Shown here piece by piece: positions 1 through 6,040 of a stretch of 6,398 bases of DNA. The DNA lies in the NCBI GenBank assembly GCA_043803085.1, contig JAZDKM010000439.1, forward strand, positions 1 through 6,398, in the 5' to 3' direction. Source of the DNA: JAAEQG01 sp043803085. GTDB taxonomy: Bacteria > Planctomycetota > Phycisphaerae > UBA1845. The notes under the pieces were generated by a model. The model saw nothing but the letters and a program-made list of their open reading frames with translations, was not told the origin of the DNA and searched no databases. A program made the position numbers and the translations under genes. Each line of letters starts with the position of its first letter. Positions within the stretch are counted from its first letter, which is position 1.

Positions 1-2
1 GT

Positions 3-392
3 TACGGGCCCATCGGGCGGCGGGTGACGGAGGCCCTACAGCGCGCCGGCGTGCGCTGCACGGTGATCGAACTCAACCCGGCGACGGTGCGGCAGGAGAG
101 CCGCGCGGGCCAGGCCATCCTTTTCGGCGACGTCGCCAACCAGGAAGTGCTGCACTCGGCCGGGATCGATCAGGCTGACGCCCTTATCCTCACCATGCCT
201 GATGAAGAGGCCGCCGCGCGGGCCTGCGCCGTTGCCCGCAGCCGTGCGCCCGAGATCTTCATTGTGGCGCGGGCGCATGGGCTCAGTCGGGAACCGGCCC
301 TGCGTGAGATGGGCGCCGACGTTGTCACCGTGGATGAGGCCGCCGCCGCGCAGAGCATGCTCAGCGCCGTGCTCAAACGCTTTGCGGTTTGA
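3..392 (+). CDS. TrkA-N/RCK domain at C-terminus of a cation transporter or K+ regulator (5' partial)
   Basis: The 5' end lies outside the window; the last 129 residues are visible, in frame from position 3. They begin inside the glycine loop of a Rossmann fold (YGPIGRRVTEAL, the end of GxGxxG). About 20 residues later comes the acidic end of the second strand (VIELNP), followed by the FGDVANQEVL segment, ADALILTMPDEE, and a final GADVVTVDEAAAAQSML stretch. This order is that of the TrkA-N (RCK_N) NAD(H)-binding domain, which gates or regulates K+ and Na+/H+ transport. The protein stops soon after this domain with no RCK_C domain, as in CPA2 antiporters of the KefB/YbaL type, where RCK_N follows a membrane exchanger domain. 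A membrane part is expected upstream but is not seen here. A stand-alone TrkA-like subunit is the alternative. The first in-frame GTG at 24 is inside the glycine loop, so it is not a real start. The gene overlaps the convergent glycosyltransferase gene by 20 bp. Confidence 0.85.
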   Translation, partial: YGPIGRRVTEALQRAGVRCTVIELNPATVRQESRAGQAILFGDVANQEVLHSAGIDQADALILTMPDEEAAARACAVARSRAPEIFIVARAHGLSREPALREMGADVVTVDEAAAAQSMLSAVLKRFAV

Positions 393-1554
393 GAGGCCCC
401 GCGAACCACACGTGTACCGGGCGGTCACAGGCGGCGGCGAGCCGTCGGGCGGTCCGTTCGGCTTGCACCGGCGAGGTGCTCGAGATGACCACCGCATCCG
501 GGTTCATCTCGAGTGCGTTGCTCAACGGCAGGATAGGCACCCCGCGATAGGAGCGCCGCGGCGCGGCGAAGCGGTCGTCCGCAATGGCGAGGATGTCCAG
601 CCCGCACTGCCGGGCAGCCCGGAAAAAAGGGTAAACGTTCTTACCCAGTTCGGCCAGCACGATCCGCCGGGCGCCGCCAGCCCGGACCGAGCCGGTTCGC
701 CCGTGGATTTCGTTCATGCGGAACAGAGTCTCCACCGCGTCGGCACCCAAGCGTAAACGCCGGTAAAGCCTCCGGTCGGCCACCCCGCACGCAAAACCGG
801 AAACCAGCCCCCGCAGGTGGGCACCGAGATGGCCGTTCGCCGCGGCGATCCAGTGATGGCGCCGGGTCCAGTCCTGGCGATAGATCGTAAAGTACGGCTG
901 CGGCAGGTAGCGCGCCAGCACGATCAGGTTGTTGCGCGTGTCGTAATACACGGTGCGGGCCGACTGGCGCGCTCCGGGCGTCTTGAGATGCTCGACGTGG
1001 CAGTCCGGGAAGCACTCCACCCGCCAGCCGGCACTGACCATCCGAAAGGCCAGATCGTACTCTTCGGCCTGCATGAACAGGGTCGAATCGAGCGAGCCGA
1101 TGTCGCGGAGCATGGCGGTGCGGAACCCCACGCCGCACCCGAGAAACACGTTGGGCAACGCGCTACACTCGCGCGAGCCGTCCGGCAGATGCACCTGAAA
1201 GCCGACGGCGCCGAGGAAGCGATCGGCCTCGAGGTGGGCGATCATGCGCTGGAGCGAGCCCGGCCGCGGATACGAGTCGTCATCCAGAAACAGGGTATAT
1301 CGGCCGGCGGCCTGCTCGACGCCGAGCACTTTGGCACAACTGCCGAGGTTGCCGGGCGCCTTGATGAGCTTGACCTCGGGGTAGCGCTCCCGAACGGCGG
1401 CGGCGGTGCCGTCCCGCGAGCGGTTGTCCACCACGATAATCTCGTAGGTTCCAGCCGGCCCGCAGGCGGCGCAGGTCTCGGCGAGCGTCTTCAGCAGCAC
1501 GTCCCGGCGGTTGTGCGTCGCTATGACGATGGAGGTTAGAGGGTTTTCGACCAT
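373..1554 (-). CDS. Family 2 glycosyltransferase with C-terminal Rossmann-like domain
   Basis: A 393-residue protein, probably transferring a sugar from a nucleotide-sugar donor in cell-surface polysaccharide synthesis; donor and acceptor cannot be told from sequence. The GT-A fold shows the usual order: TSIVIATHNRRD (7-18), IIVVDNRSRDGT (39-50), APGNLG (66-71), the metal-binding FLDDDS (89-94), GCGVGFR (139-145), and the acidic acceptor-side motif EEYDLAFRM (164-172) followed by GWRVECFPDCHVEH. Residues about 295-393 form a second alpha/beta domain (RRIVLAELGKN, then LAIADDR, YRGVPILPL, NPDAVVISS). It resembles the nucleotide-binding domains fused to some sugar-modifying enzymes, but the glycine motif is degenerate. 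The frame is open upstream to an ATG at 1644. The ATG at 1554 is preferred because GT2 proteins normally start just before the TSIVIATHN strand and the extra 30 residues are non-conserved in character and read through spacer-like DNA. The GGAG at 1568-1571 lies 13 nt upstream, a weak site. No membrane segment is evident, so it is probably cytoplasmic or peripheral. Confidence 0.9.
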   Translation of the reverse strand: MVENPLTSIVIATHNRRDVLLKTLAETCAACGPAGTYEIIVVDNRSRDGTAAAVRERYPEVKLIKAPGNLGSCAKVLGVEQAAGRYTLFLDDDSYPRPGSLQRMIAHLEADRFLGAVGFQVHLPDGSRECSALPNVFLGCGVGFRTAMLRDIGSLDSTLFMQAEEYDLAFRMVSAGWRVECFPDCHVEHLKTPGARQSARTVYYDTRNNLIVLARYLPQPYFTIYRQDWTRRHHWIAAANGHLGAHLRGLVSGFACGVADRRLYRRLRLGADAVETLFRMNEIHGRTGSVRAGGARRIVLAELGKNVYPFFRAARQCGLDILAIADDRFAAPRRSYRGVPILPLSNALEMNPDAVVISSTSPVQAERTARRLAAACDRPVHVWFAGPLKPQSV

Positions 1555-1667
1555 GCGTCTTCGGCTGCTCCGATCCCCATTAAACCCGTCTATCGGCCAA
1601 CCTTCCAGCCCGCTCCACGCGCCCGGAGCCTCAGCATTCAGCACTGGGAACTCGAGACCCGCGAGTA

Positions 1668-1688
1668 TTGACTTTGGACCTTGGACTC
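1668..1688. repeat. Three-unit imperfect heptad repeat
   Basis: Three adjacent 7-mers, TTGACTT, TGGACCT and TGGACTC, lie in the spacer between the divergent glycosyltransferase and nadD genes. The first unit contains a TTGACT that looks like a -35 box, but no matching -10 follows at the right distance. This is probably a low-complexity spacer or a degenerate microsatellite. It has no obvious function, but it argues that the DNA here is non-coding on the glycosyltransferase side. Confidence 0.45.
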
Positions 1689-1700
1689 GTTTTTGTGGCG

Positions 1701-1730
1701 TTGACTCGACAGCACGCAGTGAAATACGAT
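1701..1730 (+). promoter_or_regulatory. Candidate sigma70-type promoter for nadD
   Basis: TTGACT at 1701-1706 (five of six consensus bases) is followed after 18 bp by TACGAT at 1725-1730 (four of six). Transcription would start near 1737 and run through the palindrome cluster into nadD, giving a leader of roughly 200 nt. It is the best match I found in this spacer on the plus strand. The prediction rests on the two boxes alone; promoter consensus in this lineage is not well known to me. Confidence 0.4.
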
Positions 1731-1792
1731 GGCATTCGCGACGGGTGGCTCATCCCGGCGCGCCAGGGTCTGTGGTGAGCATTCCGACCTTA

Positions 1793-1921
1793 CGTCCCGA
1801 AGGGACGAAGAAGGGTAGCCCCGGGCGTCAGGCCTGGGATGCCGGGCAGGTGGAAGCCCAAAGCCCTGGAGGGGCGACACCAGTAAGGCGGGCTCTGCCC
1901 GCCAGGCGGGTGAACCCCGCC
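1793..1921. repeat. Cluster of short palindromes, REP-like, upstream of nadD
   Basis: At least five inverted repeats are packed into 129 bp. CGTCCC-GAA-GGGACG (1793-1807) is a perfect 6-bp stem. CCCGGGC (1820-1826) pairs with GCCTGGG (1832-1838) with one G-T pair. GCCC (1863-1866) pairs with GGGC (1872-1875) across TGGAG. GGCGGGC-TCT-GCCCGCC (1887-1903) is a perfect 7-bp stem. GGCGGG (1905-1910) pairs with CCCGCC (1916-1921). The arrangement resembles dispersed extragenic palindromic (REP/BIME-like) elements; from memory, similar GGTAGCCCCGGG ... GCCCTGAAGGGGC spacers recur in planctomycete and verrucomicrobial genomes. None is followed by a T run, and the genes on either side diverge, so terminator function is unlikely. 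The last hairpin ends 18 nt before the nadD ATG and could affect its translation if it lies in the leader. Confidence 0.6.
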
Positions 1922-1939
1922 CTCCGAGCGCAGGTTGCG

Positions 1940-2554
1940 ATGGCCGAGCGTGTGGGTTTATACGGCGGCAGCTTCAATCCCGTGCACCTGGGGCACCTGA
2001 TTGTCGCCCGCAGTGTGGCCGAGAAGCTTGAGCTGGCCCGCGTGATCTTCCTGCCGTCGGCCGCCCCACCGCACAAAGAAGGCGAGTGCCTGATCGAACC
2101 GCATCATCGGGCCGAGATGGTCCGCTTGGCCATCGCCGGGGAGAAGCTTTTCGACTTCAGCGACTTCGATCTGGCCCGCGAAGGCCCCAGCTACACCATC
2201 GAGACCATCACCGATTTCCAGCAAACCTTACCCGCCGATACGGAGTTGTTCTGGATCATCGGGGCTGACTGGCTGATGGAGTTAGATACGTGGTACAAGG
2301 CCGCGGAGTTGGTGGACGCTTGTACGATCGTAACCGCCGCCCGGCCGGGCTGGGAACGGCCGGACCTGTCCGCTCTGTCGGCCAAGCTCAGCGAGGCCCA
2401 AGTGGCCAAGCTGCGTGAGCACATCCTGGAGACGCCGCGCATCGACGTTTCCGCAACCGACATCCGCTCTCGCGTCGCCGCGGGCAAGTCGATCCGCTAC
2501 CTGGTGCCCGACTCGGTGCAGACCTACATCGAGATGTTCCGGCTGTATCAGTAG
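1940..2554 (+). CDS. nadD: Nicotinate-nucleotide adenylyltransferase
   Basis: A 204-residue cytoplasmic enzyme that transfers AMP from ATP to nicotinate mononucleotide, giving deamido-NAD, the penultimate step of NAD synthesis shared by the de novo and Preiss-Handler routes. The nucleotidyltransferase fold is diagnosed by GGSFNPVHLGH (9-19), which contains the HxGH motif, by PSAAPPHK (39-46), by WIIGADWLMELDTW in the centre, and by the C-terminal SATDIRSRVAAGKSIRYLVP (171-190), the (S/T)xTxIR phosphate-binding motif of NadD. Length is normal for the family. The frame is open far upstream, but the ATG at 1940 places GGSFNP nine residues in, as usual in NadD, and everything before it reads through palindromic spacer. 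A weak AGG lies about 5 nt before the ATG. The gene appears to be transcribed alone: the upstream gene is divergent and the downstream one has its own promoter. Confidence 0.96.
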   Translation: MAERVGLYGGSFNPVHLGHLIVARSVAEKLELARVIFLPSAAPPHKEGECLIEPHHRAEMVRLAIAGEKLFDFSDFDLAREGPSYTIETITDFQQTLPADTELFWIIGADWLMELDTWYKAAELVDACTIVTAARPGWERPDLSALSAKLSEAQVAKLREHILETPRIDVSATDIRSRVAAGKSIRYLVPDSVQTYIEMFRLYQ

Positions 2555-2559
2555 GCGAT

Positions 2560-2573
2560 GGGGCTTATGCCCC
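2560..2573 (+). terminator. Small hairpin just after nadD, possible weak terminator
   Basis: GGGGC-TTAT-GCCCC is a perfect 5-bp G+C-rich stem with a 4-nt loop, starting 5 nt after the nadD stop codon. No T run follows, so it is not a classical intrinsic terminator; it could protect the mRNA 3' end or be a leftover palindromic repeat. A second possible stem nearby pairs CCGTCC (2613-2618) with GGACGG (2640-2645). Confidence 0.35.
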
Positions 2574-2715
2574 CCGCACTCTGCGGCAAGGGTGACCGGG
2601 GGCGTGGAGGCGCCGTCCGGAGAGCGCGGCGGAAGGGCAGGACGGTCATGCTCCAATGAGTATGTTCAGCACGACTTTACAACCAGAATATCTCAGCCCA
2701 TAGACGACCTTGCTC
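2574..2715. other. Intergenic spacer between nadD and the large secreted-protein gene
   Basis: First part of the 311-bp gap between nadD and the gene at 2866. Apart from the weak stem at 2613-2645, I see no gene, repeat or recognisable site here. Short frames crossing it have no good start site and lack coding character. Base composition becomes less GC-rich after about 2650, towards the promoter. Confidence 0.5.
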
Positions 2716-2744
2716 TTGACCCTCAGTTACATTTTCGCTACACT
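2716..2744 (+). promoter_or_regulatory. Sigma70-type promoter for the large secreted-protein gene
   Basis: TTGACC (2716-2721) and TACACT (2739-2744) are separated by exactly 17 bp, the optimal spacing, within a relatively AT-rich stretch containing CATTTTCG. Transcription would start near 2751, giving a leader of about 115 nt before the ATG at 2866. This implies the gene is expressed independently of nadD. Both boxes are imperfect (five and four of six bases), and the call rests on consensus match only. Confidence 0.5.
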
Positions 2745-2822
2745 CGGATCTGGTCAGGCGTTCGTGCCGGGTGGGAACAGGGGCAGAAGGCACTTACGTC
2801 ACGTCTCGGATTGTGTCCGTAG

Positions 2823-2859
2823 CACCGGGTCGCGTGATCCGGTGGTTCAATAGGGAGGT
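2823..2859 (+). promoter_or_regulatory. Leader hairpin and strong ribosome binding site
   Basis: CACCGG (2823-2828) pairs with CCGGTG (2839-2844) to make a 6-bp stem, extendable by one G-U pair, with an 8-10 nt loop. Eight nt further on is AGGGAGGT (2852-2859), a strong Shine-Dalgarno sequence whose GGGAGG core ends 7 nt before the ATG. The Shine-Dalgarno fixes the start at 2866. The hairpin stands close enough to modulate ribosome access or mRNA stability, but I see no known riboswitch pattern. Confidence 0.55.
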
Positions 2860-2865
2860 CGCGTC

Positions 2866-5800
2866 ATGAAGCTCAGAAACACAGTTTCGTGGTTTGTTGC
2901 TGCGCTGACAGTACTGCTGGTCGGTTGGGGTACGGCCGTAGCTGCGGACTCGCAACCCGCGCCGGTGGTTGGTCCCCCTGCTCCGACCACCCGGTTCGTT
3001 CTGGCGGACCCGGCCCCGCAACCGTCAGGTGGCTCGCAGGTCGAAGGCGCACCGGTGGGTGAGCCTACGTGGGTTGAGTTGGAGGAGGAGGTGTTGGGTG
3101 AACCGGCCCCGCCCTTGCTCCAATCCGATCCGGTTCTCCGGGAGGAACTACCCCCGGAGTGGCGAACGCCAGCCCCGCGAATCTCCTGGAACGGCATCAT
3201 CGACAATCCGGTGACCTGGATCCCGCCGGATACCCACATCGCGGTGGGCCCCGGGCTGACCACGGCCGGACGTGTGGTTGAGGTGACCAACGCCGGCGTC
3301 CAGATTTGGGATAAGAGCGGCGTGGTCGTCGCCGGCCCCACGGCGCTCGGGGTGATGTTCACCGCCGCCCCGGGGAGTTTCATGTTCGATCCCAAGGTGC
3401 TTTACGATCAGCACTCCGGGCGTTTCTTCATCGTGGCCCTCGAAAGGAACGCGGTGGCCCCGCCCGTCCCGGCCACGAGCCTCATTCACATCGCGGTTTC
3501 CACCAATAGCACGCCCGGTAACCTGACCAACAATTGGACGTTCCTGTCCGGCTCGGGGCTTCAGAACCTCATTGCGAACGTTGGACCCCCTCCCGTTATT
3601 GTCGCCACCTGGGCGGACTATCCCGGCATCGGCGCGGATGCCAGCACCCTGTTCGTCACCACCAACCAGTTCGACGCGAACCGCAACTTTATAGGTTCCA
3701 ACATTCGCGTCTTCGACAAATCCGTGGCCACGGGTTTGCTCGCCGGGATCTACAGCTTCGTGGACATTAATTACAGTGGGGCGGTGACCCAGGGCGTGAG
3801 TACTATTCAACCGGCCCACGTCTACGGGGTCACCGACAACGGTGGGTTCTACCTGATCAGCCGCTGGTCGTTCGCCCAGTATCGCCTCTTCAAGATTACG
3901 GGCCATCCGGCGCTTCCGGTGGTCACCACGGGCATGTTCGCCTGGGCGGCGGGTATGTTCCCTGCGGATACAACCGCCGACCAGTGCGTCGTGGCCCTTC
4001 CCGACCTCGATACGCTTGCCTCCCGCGTTCAGAACGCGGTATACCGAAGCGGGCACCTGTGGTGCTGCCTGACCTCCGACCCCGACAACGACGGGCAGAC
4101 CGAGGTCGTATGGCAGGACATCACCACCAACCTGTATCCCAACGCCAACCCCGCGGTGTTTCAGTCAGGCTTCATCAACGGGTCGACCGGGTACGACGTC
4201 TGGACCTACATGCCGTCGATCAATGTAAGCGCGGCCGGCGATGCGGCCATCTGCTACACCGAGTCCTCGCCGACGATATGCCCGAACATGTCGTACGTGA
4301 CACGGGCGGCCGTCGACCCCTTGGGGACGTTCCAGGTGCCGGTCATCGCCGTGAACAGCAACCCGCCGGGTTGGTACGACAGTTTTTGGTCCGATCCGAC
4401 TGACCCCCAGCGCGAGCGTTGGGGCGACTATTCGGGCTGCGTGGTCGATCCCACCGACGATTGCTTCTGGGCCGCCAACGAATTCGCCAACACCTCCGCG
4501 GTGGCGGCCTCCACCTGGGGCACGTTCATTGCCAGCTTCTGCATGCCCCCGCCGACGGTGGCCTGCTGCTTCAGCAAGACGGTCTGCGCTGACCTGACGG
4601 TCGCCGCATGCGTCGCCGCGGGGGGTACGGCGCGTCCGGCAGGGTCGAAGTGCCCGACTCAAGGCGTGATGACCGCCCAGCACGGCAGCATTACCGTCGT
4701 ACACTGGACCAATCCCGCTATCGACTGTTACAAGCTCAAGAAAGCCGGCGATCGGGACTGCATCCCAGGCCTCTTCATCGACGCCTGGATGACCGCTCCG
4801 AAGAACGAGACCCATGACGACACCTGCCATGTTTTCGGTTCGGACACGTGTTCGCCGCCGATCCCACCAGGGTTCTTCGGACCGGGCTCCGACCCGTTCG
4901 AAGGCGAGGTGTGTCTGAACGGAGTGCCTCTGGGTACCACGCCTTATGGGTCCTTCGAAGTGGCCGACACGCTCATCCAGCGGCAGCAGGACCCCTTTGA
5001 TCCCTGCGATCTGGCGGCGGGTACTTCGGTCGTCCCGACCGAAATGGTGGGGTTGAACCTGGTCAGCCTCGCTCCCATCACCGTGACCTACTACGGTGGT
5101 ATGGACGAGGAACAGTGGGATGTGTCGGTGGGCCTGTCGCAGTATCAGCCGACGATGGGATACGTGCAGGCCTATCGATCGCACTGCAACGGCGGGACGT
5201 ACTCATCGGACTTCAATGTTTGGCCGAAGTTCACCTTCACCAGGATCGTTCCCCCACCACCGGAGGTCAAAACTCTTGACACCGGCAATCCGATCTGGGG
5301 ACTGTGTGCCATCCATCTCCACCAGGTGGTGAGTCCCTGGGTCATTGCGGCCGACCCGAACCTGGCGTTGGACAACCCCTGGTGCAGCGATTTCCACCCG
5401 TCGATTGAGGACCCCGAACAGTTGCCGCTGTCTTCTTGCGACTGCAACGTGAACGGGCGGCGCGACGACTGCGACATCGCCCAGGGCCTCAGTCAGGATT
5501 GCCAGTCGAACGGCGTCCCCGATGAGTGCGACCCGGATGCGGACGTCGACCTGGTCCCGGACGATTGCGACAACTGCCCAGAGGATTACAACCCGGTCCA
5601 AGAGGACACCGATGGCGACCTGATGGGGGACGCCTGCGACCCGTGCCCCATGCAAGTGCTGCTGATCGAAGGCGATCACGACGGCGATCGGATCCTGGAC
5701 ACCCTGGACAACTGCCGGTGTGTTCCGAATCGTTGCCAGAAGGATACCGACAGCGATGGCATCGGGAACGTCTGCGATGTGGAACCAGACGGCGACTACG

Positions 5801-5991
5801 ATCACAACGAGAACATCGACCTGGCGGATTATGCGCATTGGACCGGGTGCATGAACGGTCCGGGCGGCGGTGGCTACCCGCCGGAGTGCGCACCTTTTGA
5901 CTTTGACTCCAACACCAGCATAGACCTGTGGGATTTCTATCGTTTTCAGGAGGAGTTCGGCCCCTGCATTCCTGGGGGCGGCCATCGATAA
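2866..5991 (+). CDS. Large exported protein: beta-propeller-like region, Cys-rich module, TSP3-type calcium repeats and dockerin-like C-terminus
   Basis: A 1041-residue protein of unknown function. Residues 1-26 are a signal peptide (MKLRN, hydrophobic core, cleavage near AVA-AD), followed by a Pro-rich linker to about 105. Residues about 106-559 form a probable beta-rich, propeller-like region with PPDTHIAVGP (120-129), DPKVLYD (175-181), DYPGIG (251-256) and RWGDYSGCVVDPTDDCFW (518-535), ending in WGTFIASFC. This order recalls a bacterial family of secreted proteins with PPDTxxxVGP and RWGDYSxxxxDP motifs; no enzymatic residues are evident. Residues 566-596 are a Cys module (ACCFSKTVC ... 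AACVAAGG). Residues about 597-850 contain PIPPGFFGPGSDPFEG and LNLVSLAPITVTYYGG and may be a separate beta domain. Residues 858-972 carry CDCNVNG, NGVPDECD and thrombospondin type 3-like DxDxDG repeats, which should bind calcium and form disulfides. Residues 975-1034 are a pair of EF-hand-like loops (977-988 and 1012-1023) as in dockerins. There is no sorting-type C-terminal helix. Likely cell-surface or secreted, possibly anchored or partnered through the C-terminus. Confidence 0.9.
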   Translation: MKLRNTVSWFVAALTVLLVGWGTAVAADSQPAPVVGPPAPTTRFVLADPAPQPSGGSQVEGAPVGEPTWVELEEEVLGEPAPPLLQSDPVLREELPPEWRTPAPRISWNGIIDNPVTWIPPDTHIAVGPGLTTAGRVVEVTNAGVQIWDKSGVVVAGPTALGVMFTAAPGSFMFDPKVLYDQHSGRFFIVALERNAVAPPVPATSLIHIAVSTNSTPGNLTNNWTFLSGSGLQNLIANVGPPPVIVATWADYPGIGADASTLFVTTNQFDANRNFIGSNIRVFDKSVATGLLAGIYSFVDINYSGAVTQGVSTIQPAHVYGVTDNGGFYLISRWSFAQYRLFKITGHPALPVVTTGMFAWAAGMFPADTTADQCVVALPDLDTLASRVQNAVYRSGHLWCCLTSDPDNDGQTEVVWQDITTNLYPNANPAVFQSGFINGSTGYDVWTYMPSINVSAAGDAAICYTESSPTICPNMSYVTRAAVDPLGTFQVPVIAVNSNPPGWYDSFWSDPTDPQRERWGDYSGCVVDPTDDCFWAANEFANTSAVAASTWGTFIASFCMPPPTVACCFSKTVCADLTVAACVAAGGTARPAGSKCPTQGVMTAQHGSITVVHWTNPAIDCYKLKKAGDRDCIPGLFIDAWMTAPKNETHDDTCHVFGSDTCSPPIPPGFFGPGSDPFEGEVCLNGVPLGTTPYGSFEVADTLIQRQQDPFDPCDLAAGTSVVPTEMVGLNLVSLAPITVTYYGGMDEEQWDVSVGLSQYQPTMGYVQAYRSHCNGGTYSSDFNVWPKFTFTRIVPPPPEVKTLDTGNPIWGLCAIHLHQVVSPWVIAADPNLALDNPWCSDFHPSIEDPEQLPLSSCDCNVNGRRDDCDIAQGLSQDCQSNGVPDECDPDADVDLVPDDCDNCPEDYNPVQEDTDGDLMGDACDPCPMQVLLIEGDHDGDRILDTLDNCRCVPNRCQKDTDSDGIGNVCDVEPDGDYDHNENIDLADYAHWTGCMNGPGGGGYPPECAPFDFDSNTSIDLWDFYRFQEEFGPCIPGGGHR

Positions 5992-6014
5992 TGAAGGCCG
6001 GCGCGGGGTGCTCC

Positions 6015-6040
6015 GTGCTTCGCACTGGCACGTCGGTGCC
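6015..6040 (+). terminator. Two adjacent small hairpins after the large gene
   Basis: GTGC-TTC-GCAC (6015-6025) and GGCAC-GTCG-GTGCC (6027-6040) are perfect short stems 23 and 35 nt after the stop codon at 5991, followed by the AT-rich TAATTAG. No T run is present, so this is only a possible 3' end signal. The second hairpin borders the end of the broken minus-strand gene and could serve both convergent transcripts. Confidence 0.35.

Noticed and set aside
817..1539. 240-codon plus-strand open frame antisense to the glycosyltransferase
   Set aside because: It lies wholly opposite a convincing GT2 gene, has no domain signature, and is rich in residues expected from a shifted GC-rich frame.
1555..1644. 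N-terminal extension of the glycosyltransferase to an ATG at 1644
   Set aside because: The extra 30 residues precede the normal GT2 start and derive from spacer-like sequence; the ATG at 1554 fits the family better.
1638..1880. 80-codon minus-strand frame with LQGFGLPPARHPRPDARGYPSS-like text
   Set aside because: This is the translation of the palindromic repeat region; such peptides arise from extragenic repeats and are not likely genes.
1793..1921. CRISPR array
   Set aside because: The palindromes differ from each other and there are no regularly spaced identical repeats.
1511..1939. Upstream extension of nadD
   Set aside because: It would read through the palindrome cluster and overlap the glycosyltransferase start; the NadD fold begins right after the ATG at 1940.
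3148..4056. 302-codon minus-strand open frame
   Set aside because: Same reason: antisense to the propeller-like region, with no recognisable fold or ribosome binding site.
4165..5184. 339-codon minus-strand open frame inside the large secreted-protein gene
   Set aside because: Arg/His/Gly-rich composition, no motif and no start context; it is a shadow of the opposite-strand gene with its clear domains.
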